DNA of 8,645 nt from an uncultured Prevotella sp. (lineage in GTDB: Bacteria > Bacteroidota > Bacteroidia > Bacteroidales > Bacteroidaceae), in the NCBI GenBank assembly GCA_946625715.1, contig CAMOTK010000077.1, positions 1 through 8,645 of the forward strand, read 5' to 3'. The notes beneath the pieces were generated by a model. It saw only the letters and a program-made list of their open reading frames with translations, had not been told where the DNA came from and did no database searches. This document shows, one piece after another, positions 1 through 5,653 of this stretch. The position numbers and the translations under genes were made by a program. Each line of letters opens with the position of its first letter. The first letter of the stretch is position 1.

Positions 1-1077
1 CTTAAAATGCCTAGGATTGCCTTTCATAATGAAAGCCAATACCGATGAAATTTGATGTGCCAAGTCAAGTGCCTCCTTGCATCTTTCCGCAAAACACTCA
101 TCATATTTTCCTTTCAACAAATCTGTTGATAACTCTTCGTCGATTGTGAGATTATTCACAACATCTGTTATCTTTTTAAAATCTTCACCAAGATCTTTTT
201 GTAGTAGCAAACATGATATATACTGTTTCACCTCTTTTTCATTAAGCTGAGGAATCTTAACTGGATATTGAATCAGTTTTTCCATATATTCCTTACTGAT
301 ATCCATCTCATTGCCAGGAATGTCTTTATATCGGGTTTTAACTGCATATTGAACCATTCTCTGGTCTGCTCCAATAATAAAAGTCGTACCAGGAACATAC
401 AGAAACAATCTAATGGCCTCAAAAATATCCAAGATAGTATCTGGCAGACATCTATCCAGCTCATCTATGAAAACTACAACATGATCAACCTTACTGTCAT
501 CTAAGAGAATTTTAAACTCTTTACTGAAATTTTTCACGCTAGCACGCTTACTTTCTTCATTCTTTAAAGCATCAAGGATTAATTTTACCTCTTCCTCACT
601 GGCTCCCGTAACCTTACTTTTCACTGCACTGACAAGCCCAGCTAAAGTCAACTCTGACAACGTACCGATACCACCCGTCAACGCGAAGTCTATACCATAC
701 TTTATGCCCTTACTAACTATCTTATTTACATCAACCTTCTTAATAAGCGCAAGAATCCTATCTTTAACCTCTGCTGTAATACCCTTCAAGTTTGCCAATT
801 CATCCAAAATGGAGCCACACAGGGCGGTTTTGGCATCTTCATACCCCTCAAAAGTCCAGCCATTGAAATCTACTATGAGAATCTTTTCTTGAGTTATATT
901 ATTTTCTAATTCTTCTTTTACCATTTCCATCAAACTAGACTTGCCACTTCCCCAGTCACCATATATTCCAATAGTAGCGGGAGACAAATTCTTGTCCAAT
1001 GCGATTTCAACGACTTGATCAGACAGATACTTGAAATTCAAAAAATCGACCTTAGTTTCTGAATCTTTCCACAACAT
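1..1077 (-). CDS. KAP-family P-loop NTPase, 3' end off the window (candidate anti-phage ATPase)
   Basis: Reading from ATG 1077 the frame is open through position 1, giving 359 residues with no stop, so the C-terminus lies outside the window. The P-loop is GDWGSGKS (residues 40-47). Walker B is VVFIDELDRC (201-210), followed by the KAP-typical run IFEAIRLFLYVPGTTFIIGA and, near the edge, the sensor-like KGNPRHFK (352-359). Between the Walker motifs, residues 124-152 form a Gly/Leu-rich, mildly hydrophobic stretch where many KAP proteins insert membrane helices. An in-frame TGA lies just upstream, so the only start besides ATG 1077 is TTG 1083. KAP NTPases are STAND/AAA-like ATPases common in prokaryotic defence loci; the N-terminus (MLWKDSET, then LNF) and FNGWTFEGYEDAK recall QatA-type proteins. 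That link is inference, because partner genes would be downstream and out of view. The gene is clearly more AT-rich than the core genes and starts about 400 bp beyond the 3' end of tRNA-His, suggesting horizontal acquisition. The family call is firm; the specific system is not. Confidence 0.88.
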   Translation of the reverse strand, partial: MLWKDSETKVDFLNFKYLSDQVVEIALDKNLSPATIGIYGDWGSGKSSLMEMVKEELENNITQEKILIVDFNGWTFEGYEDAKTALCGSILDELANLKGITAEVKDRILALIKKVDVNKIVSKGIKYGIDFALTGGIGTLSELTLAGLVSAVKSKVTGASEEEVKLILDALKNEESKRASVKNFSKEFKILLDDSKVDHVVVFIDELDRCLPDTILDIFEAIRLFLYVPGTTFIIGADQRMVQYAVKTRYKDIPGNEMDISKEYMEKLIQYPVKIPQLNEKEVKQYISCLLLQKDLGEDFKKITDVVNNLTIDEELSTDLLKGKYDECFAERCKEALDLAHQISSVLAFIMKGNPRHFK

Positions 1078-1101
1078 ATACAATCATTTTTAAATTTTCT
1101 G

Positions 1102-1134
1102 CAAATATAGTTATTATTTTTTTAATAATTCGAA
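1102..1134 (-). promoter_or_regulatory. Probable promoter of the KAP NTPase gene
   Basis: On the minus strand TATATTTG (1109 to 1102) is an exact match to the Bacteroidota -7 element TAnnTTTG. TTCG (1134 to 1131), a one-base variant of the -33 TTTG, lies 21 nt upstream. The -7 element ends 24 nt before the ATG, leaving a short A/T-rich leader without an obvious Shine-Dalgarno, as is normal in this phylum. It is predicted from sequence only. Confidence 0.55.
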
Positions 1135-1254
1135 CTACGGCTCTTTTTTAAGAAAACTTATCCGATACGAATATCATATTATTCTAAAAAAAGGATTATA
1201 GCTGTTAGATCAATCTCATCAAGCCGCAAAAGCTGATACACAATAGATTTCGAC

Positions 1255-1269
1255 TTTATAGACTATAAA
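1255..1269. repeat. Short palindrome TTTATAG-A-CTATAAA
   Basis: A perfect 7-bp inverted repeat with a 1-nt centre lies about 180 bp upstream of the KAP gene start. The size and symmetry would suit an operator, but AT-rich DNA produces such palindromes by chance and no regulator gene is visible beside it. Confidence 0.3.
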
Positions 1270-1365
1270 ATAGGATGAGCAACGCCATTGGCCTTTTTGA
1301 ATATTGGCTAGACAAGGGGGCGGGAGTTTATGATTTCATGTGCATCTTCATGGCTCATGAAACTC

Positions 1366-1415
1366 AATTTTGATGGAACAACTTAAAAATGTTCCATCAA
1401 TGTTCCATCAAAATT
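1366..1415. repeat. Cluster of three 11-bp repeats forming nested inverted repeats
   Basis: The 11-mer TGTTCCATCAA occurs twice back to back (1390-1400 and 1401-1411) and once inverted as TTGATGGAACA (1370-1380). The outer pair extends to a perfect 15-bp inverted repeat (1366-1380 with 1401-1415) with a 20-nt loop. The inner pair makes an alternative 11-bp stem with a 9-nt loop, so the two structures are mutually exclusive. The cluster sits about 60 bp beyond the end of tRNA-His, separated from it by the tRNA terminator. Recombinase arm-type sites or an operator are plausible roles; neither is demonstrated. Confidence 0.75.
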
Positions 1416-1433
1416 TGATACTCTAGGAAAGTA

Positions 1434-1466
1434 AAAGTCCCGTAATCTCTTGGATTACAGGACTTT
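1434..1466 (-). terminator. Intrinsic terminator of tRNA-His
   Basis: On the minus strand AAAGTCCTGTAATC and GATTACGGGACTTT pair over 14 bp, with one U-G wobble and a 5-nt loop. The stem is followed by a broken U tract (TTTTACTTTCC, which begins within the stem). It begins 6 nt after the encoded CCA of tRNA-His and should separate the tRNA transcript from the KAP gene downstream. Confidence 0.8.
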
Positions 1467-1472
1467 GCTTGT

Positions 1473-1550
1473 TGGGGTGCCCGGACGGACTCGAACCGTC
1501 GACATTCAGAACCACAATCTGACGCTCTAACCAACTGAACTACGGGCACC
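1473..1550 (-). tRNA. tRNA-His (anticodon GTG)
   Basis: The minus strand folds into a full cloverleaf. The 7-bp acceptor stem GTGCCCG/CGGGCAC is extended by the extra G(-1) opposite discriminator C73 that is diagnostic of histidine tRNA. The anticodon stem is TCAGA/TCTGA, the anticodon loop is TTGTGGT with anticodon GTG, and the T arm contains GGTTCGAGTCC. A CCA end is encoded at 1475-1473. The gene has its own promoter and terminator. Its 3' end faces the AT-rich repeat region and KAP gene, the orientation in which tRNA genes serve as integration sites. Confidence 0.97.
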
Positions 1551-1579
1551 ATCGTGCGCCTTCTCTTGGAAAGCGAGTG

Positions 1580-1611
1580 CAAAGGTACGGGAATTATTTG
1601 AAATGGCCAAA
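1580..1611 (-). promoter_or_regulatory. Promoter of tRNA-His
   Basis: On the minus strand TTTG (1611 to 1608) and TACCTTTG (1587 to 1580) are separated by 20 nt, an exact fit to the Bacteroidota housekeeping promoter TTTG-N19-21-TAnnTTTG. The -7 element ends 29 nt before the mature tRNA 5' end. The -33 box lies inside the downstream arm of the hairpin that follows secG, so the two signals share sequence. Confidence 0.8.
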
Positions 1612-1620
1612 TAATTCCCG
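1588..1620 (-). terminator. Hairpin after secG, probable operon terminator
   Basis: CGGGAATTATTTG and CAAATAATTCCCG form a perfect 13-bp stem with a 7-nt loop, starting 20 nt after the secG stop codon. The tract that follows on the minus strand (TACCTTTGC) is only weakly U-rich, so termination strength is uncertain; on the plus strand the hairpin is followed by a strong T run, but no gene ends there. It is the only hairpin between secG and tRNA-His. Confidence 0.6.
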
Positions 1621-1639
1621 AAGTTTTTGCAGTTTTTTT

Positions 1640-2011
1640 TTAGTTTGCAGGCTGTGCAGGTGCTGCGGGAGCCTGCTTCTGTGCAGGTGCTGCGGCATCC
1701 TTGGTCTGGCTTGCACCAAATCCGGGCAGGTTCTGCGGGTTGGTGGTGGGGTTCTCAATGCCTTCCATCACCGAACCGCTTGTGCTGGCTGTAGGAGCAA
1801 CGTATGCACATGCAATGCTGATGACGACCATAGCCACGGCCAGGCCCCATGTTGCCTTTTCGATGAAGTCGGTTGTCTTGCGTACGCCGGCCATCTGATT
1901 GAACGATGCGTAGTTTGATGCCAAACCGCCGCCTTTTGATTCCTGAATCAGCACGATGCCAATCATCAGCACGGCTGCAATCACAATTAGAACTACTAAT
2001 AATGTGTACAT
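1640..2011 (-). CDS. secG: Preprotein translocase subunit SecG
   Basis: This 123-residue protein has the SecG layout. A first membrane helix (about residues 2-22) leads into the family signature VLIQESKGGGLA, then a cytoplasmic loop and a second membrane helix (about 52-71). SecG is the small accessory subunit of the SecYEG channel in the inner membrane, where it assists SecA-driven export. A long Ala/Pro/Gln-rich tail (from about 73) ends in repeats such as APAQKQAPAAPAQ; low-complexity C-terminal extensions are common in Bacteroidota SecG. ATG 2011 follows the upstream gene by 10 bp of A-rich sequence, so translation is probably coupled within the operon. It is the last gene before a hairpin. 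Confidence 0.95.
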   Translation of the reverse strand: MYTLLVVLIVIAAVLMIGIVLIQESKGGGLASNYASFNQMAGVRKTTDFIEKATWGLAVAMVVISIACAYVAPTASTSGSVMEGIENPTTNPQNLPGFGASQTKDAAAPAQKQAPAAPAQPAN

Positions 2012-2021
2012 TTTCTTTACT

Positions 2022-2786
2022 TTATTTTTTGTTGTTATTTATTATCAATTTCTGTAAGAAACGAATTTGGTCTGCAAAGTAAGCATTTTTTTTCGGATAT
2101 TGCAAACTTAAACGGCTAATAATTTCTAAAGCTTTCGAATATCTGCCCTGTTTGATATAGATTCTGGCCAAAGTTTCCGTAAAATAGGTCTCTTCGTTCG
2201 ATTTTCCGCTTTCTTCGGTGGCAGGTTCGATGTCGGGCTTGAGTGTGGGGTTCTCGTTGAGCACAATCTTGCCATTGTCATTATTTATGAAAGAGTCGAT
2301 GAGGTTTTGACCGATGAGTTGCGGTGCCTCTTTCGCCTGTTGCTCTTCTTCCTCGCTTTCGGTTTCCAGGAGGTAGGCCACGTAGTCGACAGCGGCATCG
2401 GCTGGTGTGGGTTTGCGCTTCTGGCTCTTTTTCTTCTCGTCCTCTTCGTCTTCGTTTTTGGGGATAGAGTCGAGGAAGTTGTCGATGAGCGAGATGGTGC
2501 GATTCTGCTGCTTGGCTTTACTGGCAGTCGGCTTGCTGCTCTTCTGCACGCGCAGCTTGTAGTGTCCTGCTTCAATCATCTGGAAGAGTACTCTGCGGTC
2601 GGTGATGTAGATGGCAGCGCGGCGCAGTTCTTCGTCGAACGAGGGGTCGTGTAGCAGGTAGAGGTTTTGCAGCAGCAGCAGTCGTGCTGTCTGGAAGTAG
2701 GGGTATAGTGCCAGCATGGAACGCAACTCGTAGAGTGTGTCGCGGTCGAGTTGTTCTGGATGGTTGATGAGTTCTGAGATATCCAT
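2022..2786 (-). CDS. Uncharacterised TPR-containing protein of the lptE-secG operon
   Basis: The 254-residue protein has no signal peptide or membrane helix and is probably cytoplasmic. An N-terminal helical part (1-80, rich in Leu/Tyr/Arg) is followed by a highly charged, low-complexity linker (about 109-155, runs of Glu, Asp and Lys). A single tetratricopeptide-like helix pair lies near the C-terminus (about 200-245, with ARIYIKQGRYSKALEIISRL as core). Two related short motifs flank the linker: SLIDNFLDSIP (99-109) and NLIDSFINNDN (161-171). A protein of this kind between lptE and secG appears to be a Bacteroidota feature; its function is unknown to me. TPRs imply a protein-interaction role, and the neighbours suggest envelope biogenesis or secretion, which is inference. 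ATG 2786 lies 20 bp after the lptE stop. Confidence 0.85.
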   Translation of the reverse strand: MDISELINHPEQLDRDTLYELRSMLALYPYFQTARLLLLQNLYLLHDPSFDEELRRAAIYITDRRVLFQMIEAGHYKLRVQKSSKPTASKAKQQNRTISLIDNFLDSIPKNEDEEDEKKKSQKRKPTPADAAVDYVAYLLETESEEEEQQAKEAPQLIGQNLIDSFINNDNGKIVLNENPTLKPDIEPATEESGKSNEETYFTETLARIYIKQGRYSKALEIISRLSLQYPKKNAYFADQIRFLQKLIINNNKK

Positions 2787-2806
2787 GCTTCTGAGTTATT
2801 TTTGTT

Positions 2807-3334
2807 TTACCAGTTGGCTACTGTGGCGTTGAAGATTTGTTCGGTCAGGTCTTTAGACATCTGCGTGACGAGCTCTTCCTGTACCGAGCTGAGCGACTGT
2901 GTGGTCTCGTAGCTTGCTGTGGCCGTGAACTGTCGTTCGAAGTCTTCAGCGTGGTTGACGTTGTTGGTGAACCTGACGTTGACCGTGATGGAAAGTTCGG
3001 TCATGGCCGAATAGCCTTCGGCCGAAACCGACTTATTACGCTGGTCGTATCGTGTGATTTCGCCTTCCACTTTCAGGTCGCCGTTACGCCTGACCTGTAT
3101 CAGTCTGGTGTGGTTGGCGTACTGGTCTTTCAGCTGTGTGTTGAAGATGCTGGCCATGGGTCCCCACACGAAATTGGAGCGTATGGGGAAGTCGGCTATC
3201 TGTATGGTCTTGGTCTTGGTGTAGTCGATGCTTGCTCCGTTGAACTTATAGCTTACGGAGCAAGATGCGAGCGCCATCAAGAGGATGGGCAGCACACCGA
3301 GTAGGGCATATTTGTATTTATTTGTCCAATCCAT
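2807..3334 (-). CDS. lptE: LptE-family LPS-assembly lipoprotein
   Basis: This 175-residue lipoprotein has a signal peptide with basic start, hydrophobic core (about 9-23) and lipobox LASC, placing the lipidated cysteine at residue 25. The mature part starts CSVSYKFNG and continues with an alternating beta pattern (IQIADFPIRS; then KVEGEITRYD and ELSITVNVRF), the fold and length of Bacteroidota LptE. LptE plugs the outer-membrane LptD barrel and assists the final step of LPS insertion into the outer leaflet. ATG 3334 lies inside the end of the upstream sigma-54 activator gene, overlapping it by 17 bp, which points to translational coupling. lptD is not in the window. Bacteroidota LptE is distant from the E. 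coli protein, so the name rests on lipobox, size, fold pattern and operon context. Confidence 0.85.
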   Translation of the reverse strand: MDWTNKYKYALLGVLPILLMALASCSVSYKFNGASIDYTKTKTIQIADFPIRSNFVWGPMASIFNTQLKDQYANHTRLIQVRRNGDLKVEGEITRYDQRNKSVSAEGYSAMTELSITVNVRFTNNVNHAEDFERQFTATASYETTQSLSSVQEELVTQMSKDLTEQIFNATVANW

Positions 3335-4544
3335 ACTGTTTGAGTCTTCTGTAGAGTGTGCGGTCGCTGATGCCGAGCTCCATTGCCGCTTTCTTGCGGT
3401 TGCCGTTGTTGCGTTCCAGTGCTTTCTCGAGCATCTGCCTGCTCAGGTCGTTCAGGTTGAGGTTCTCCTGCTCGGGTGCCGGCTCCACGTATTCTTCAGC
3501 CTCGGCGTCTTCAGTTGTCGGGGCAATGGGTGCGGGCATCGACGTGATGGGTGCAGGCGTAGAGGTAGTGCCGATGATGGCGTGGCTGTTGTTGGACTGC
3601 ACGTCGTCGAGCTGCTTTTTGAGCTGGCTCATTTCGCGGCGCATGTCGTTGACGTTGCCGCGCAGTTCGAAGAGAATTTTGTAGAGAATCTCGCGCTCGT
3701 TCTCGAACGAGTGGTCGCCCGAGGGGTTGATTACGGTGAGCTGCGTGCTCTCGCGGTCCTGCGGGATGAACTGTGCGAGCACCTGGGGCGTGATGGTGCG
3801 CTCCTTGCTGAGCACCGATATCTGCTCGGTGATGTTCTTCAGCTGTCGTACGTTGCCCGGCCATTTGTAGCGCATGAGCATCTGCTTAGCCTCTTCGGTG
3901 AGCACCACGCGGTCCATCCGGTACTTTTCGGCCATCTGCATGGCAAAGAGGCGGAAGAGCAGTACGATGTCTTCGCCGCGGTCGCGCAGAGGCGGCATCT
4001 GGATGGGAATGGAGTTCAGTCGGTAGTAGAGGTCTTCGCGGAAGCGTCCTTCGCTGATGGCCTGACGGATGTTGACGTTGGTGGCCGCCACGATGCGCAC
4101 GTCGGTCTTCTTGATTTCCGTGCCGCCCACGGGGATGTATTCGCCCGTTTCGAGCACGCGCAGCAGTCGGGCCTGAGTGGCCAGCGGCAGTTCGCCCACC
4201 TCGTCGAGGAAGAGGGTACCTTTGTTGGCCACGCCGAAGTAGCCTGGCGAGTCGTTGACGGCACCTGTGTACGAGCCTTTGACGTGTCCGAAGAGTTCCG
4301 AGTCGATGGTGCCTTCGGGAATCGAGCCGCAGTTGATGGCGAAGTATTTCTCGCGGCGTCGTGGCGAGTTGTCGTGAATGACGCGCGGAATAATCTCCTT
4401 GCCCACGCCGCTTTCGCCGATGATGAGCACGCTCAAGTCGGTCGGCGCCACCTGCAAGGCGACGTCGAGCACATGGTTCAATGCCTCGCAGTTGCCCACG
4501 ATATTGTACCTTTGCTTGATGTTTTGAAGCTCAGAACTCTTCAT
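3318..4544 (-). CDS. Sigma-54 interacting transcriptional activator (AAA+ and Fis-type HTH, no receiver)
   Basis: Numbered from ATG 4544 (408 residues). The protein opens almost at once with the AAA+ domain: Walker A GESGVGKE (43-50), sigma-54 contact loop GSYTGA (90-95, where GAFTGA is canonical), Walker B GTLFLDEVGELP (109-120), sensor I AATN (153-156), arginine-finger segment GRFREDLYYRLN (166-177) and sensor II WPGNVRQL (228-235). A probable coiled coil (about 282-316) and a Pro/Ala/Glu-rich linker (about 326-360) lead to a Fis-type helix-turn-helix (365-405, GNRKKAAMELGISDRTLYRR). No receiver, GAF or PAS domain precedes the ATPase, so activity must be controlled by abundance or a partner. 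Such activators use ATP to open sigma-54 promoters. A TTG at 4556 would add four residues, but it lies inside the -7 promoter element, so ATG 4544 is preferred. It heads the operon with lptE and secG. Confidence 0.92.
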   Translation of the reverse strand: MKSSELQNIKQRYNIVGNCEALNHVLDVALQVAPTDLSVLIIGESGVGKEIIPRVIHDNSPRRREKYFAINCGSIPEGTIDSELFGHVKGSYTGAVNDSPGYFGVANKGTLFLDEVGELPLATQARLLRVLETGEYIPVGGTEIKKTDVRIVAATNVNIRQAISEGRFREDLYYRLNSIPIQMPPLRDRGEDIVLLFRLFAMQMAEKYRMDRVVLTEEAKQMLMRYKWPGNVRQLKNITEQISVLSKERTITPQVLAQFIPQDRESTQLTVINPSGDHSFENEREILYKILFELRGNVNDMRREMSQLKKQLDDVQSNNSHAIIGTTSTPAPITSMPAPIAPTTEDAEAEEYVEPAPEQENLNLNDLSRQMLEKALERNNGNRKKAAMELGISDRTLYRRLKQYGLDK

Positions 4545-4553
4545 TTTGGCTGA

Positions 4554-4585
4554 CAAAGTTACTCATTTTATTTAGAAAATTCAAG
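4554..4585 (-). promoter_or_regulatory. Promoter of the sigma-54 activator-lptE-TPR-secG operon
   Basis: On the minus strand TAACTTTG (4561 to 4554) matches the -7 consensus TAnnTTTG exactly, and TTG (4584 to 4582) lies 20 nt upstream as the -33 core. With transcription starting roughly 4-8 nt after the -7 box, the mRNA would begin only a few bases before ATG 4544, making a leaderless or almost leaderless message. The AT-rich gap 4557-4651 contains no other gene and no clear terminator for the upstream operon. Confidence 0.7.
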
Positions 4586-4651
4586 GAATTTCCGCAAAAA
4601 AACTGAATTTACTGCAATTTTGGCAGAAAAAGCAGGGTGTGAGGGCGAAAA

Positions 4652-5653
4652 TCAGGCGTGTCGGTCGAGCTTGATGAGCAGAAGTCCGATGGCTGTCCAG
4701 ATGAGTTCGCGCAGCCTGACGAGCAGGGCCACGAAGATGCCGGCCGAGGTGGTCATGCCCAGTCCGCTGACCGACATGAGGAATCCGCCTTCGCGTCCGC
4801 CCAGTTGCAGCGGCATGAAGAAGAGCATGTTGGCCACGAGCGAGGTGAAGGCCAGGATGAGGATGCACTGCACGAAGTTGGCCGAAGGCATGATGACGAG
4901 CAGGATGAAGAAGATTTCGAGGGCCGAGACGATGCGGCAGAGCAGCTCAAGCCCCACGGCCATGAGGAAGGTGCGCGGAGCCTGGTTGTGGAGCGTGGCC
5001 ATCTGTCGGTCGATGCTGGCCAGTTGCTCTTGGTGCTGTTCGAAGAATCGGCGTGCCCATCGCTTCACCAGCGGGAAGCGTGTGAGCAGTTGCATGGCAC
5101 TCACGGTGAATCCCTTCTTGTAGCCTTGCAGGAAGAAGAGGATGGCTGCAATGCAGAAGGCACTGACGGCCGCAATGAGCATGCCCATGAGCACGTTCAT
5201 GGGCTGTGTGGCGATGTAGAGCACACACGACAGCAGCCAAAACCAGAAGTGCGAGAAGATGTGGGTCATGGTGTGCAGCAGCACGGTCGATGTGGCGTTG
5301 GCCGTGCCCAGCTTGGGCGAGAGCGCCATGATTTTATAAGGCTCGCCGCCCAGCAGTCCGCCTGGCGTGGCGTAGTTGAGTGCAAAGCCCGACACGGTGA
5401 TGCGGTAGAGCCACATGTAGGCTCGGAGCGTTTGGCCTTTGGCTAAGGGCTGAGGCGACGTGCTGCGAATGATGAGCCACCAGGCGGTGGTGTTGAAGAA
5501 ATAGAGGAAGAACCAGAGTGCGATGACGGCTAAAAACCAATAGCCTGCGCGGCTGACGCCAGCGCAGACTTCGGCATAGTCCATCTGAGTGGCCATGACC
5601 ACGAGCATGGTCAGGCCGAGGAAGAAAAAGATGTTCTGGTATTTCTTCTTCAC
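4652..5653 (-). CDS. Multi-pass membrane protein, LPG_synthase_TM / flippase-like family
   Basis: The 333-residue protein is strongly hydrophobic, with about seven to nine predicted membrane helices (for example 8-21, 40-60, 128-148, 153-175, 232-255, 262-282, 303-328). The family signature is NYATPGGLLGGEPYK (93-107), and a second conserved element, LQLGGREGGFL, lies at 282-292. The family shares the membrane domain of MprF lysylphosphatidylglycerol synthase and includes YbhN- and AglD-like proteins, but there is no soluble aminoacyl-transferase domain here, so lysyl-PG synthesis should not be inferred. Lipid or glycolipid translocation is the usual guess; the substrate is unknown. Translation starts at GTG 5653, overlapping the pdxA stop by 4 bp (GTGA), so it is almost certainly co-translated with pdxA. 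Confidence 0.88.
   Translation of the reverse strand: MKKKYQNIFFFLGLTMLVVMATQMDYAEVCAGVSRAGYWFLAVIALWFFLYFFNTTAWWLIIRSTSPQPLAKGQTLRAYMWLYRITVSGFALNYATPGGLLGGEPYKIMALSPKLGTANATSTVLLHTMTHIFSHFWFWLLSCVLYIATQPMNVLMGMLIAAVSAFCIAAILFFLQGYKKGFTVSAMQLLTRFPLVKRWARRFFEQHQEQLASIDRQMATLHNQAPRTFLMAVGLELLCRIVSALEIFFILLVIMPSANFVQCILILAFTSLVANMLFFMPLQLGGREGGFLMSVSGLGMTTSAGIFVALLVRLRELIWTAIGLLLIKLDRHA

Larger units (their letters stand above)
1110..1433. other. AT-rich intergenic region between tRNA-His terminator and KAP gene
   Basis: This stretch holds no convincing gene. It contains the upstream part of the KAP promoter, a small palindrome (1255-1269), a weak inverted repeat (TTTCATG 1334-1340 with CATGAAA 1356-1362) and the strong repeat cluster at 1366-1415. 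The longest reading frame noticed is a plus-strand ATG frame of 32 codons (1275-1373). It has no recognisable motif, and its stop falls inside the repeat cluster. Lying directly beyond the 3' end of a tRNA, the region is where the attachment-site arm of an integrated element would be expected. Confidence 0.5.

Noticed and set aside
268..504. 78-residue plus-strand and nearby minus-strand small frames within the first 900 bases
   Set aside because: They lie inside the continuous KAP NTPase frame, which carries the Walker motifs; the small frames are shadows.
1366..1415. CRISPR array
   Set aside because: There are only three 11-bp repeat units, two adjacent and one inverted, with no spacers of regular length.
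1397..1582. 61-residue minus-strand frame across the tRNA region
   Set aside because: It is a translation through tRNA-His and its flanks. The middle part is the tRNA gene read as protein, a well-known annotation artefact.
3285..4553. 422-residue plus-strand frame
   Set aside because: It is antisense to the sigma-54 activator, whose motifs are unmistakable on the minus strand. The frame is open because of GC-biased codons and has no recognisable domain.
4658..5446. 262-residue plus-strand frame opposite the membrane protein
   Set aside because: Its His/Glu/Arg-rich composition is what antisense reading of a hydrophobic membrane protein produces.
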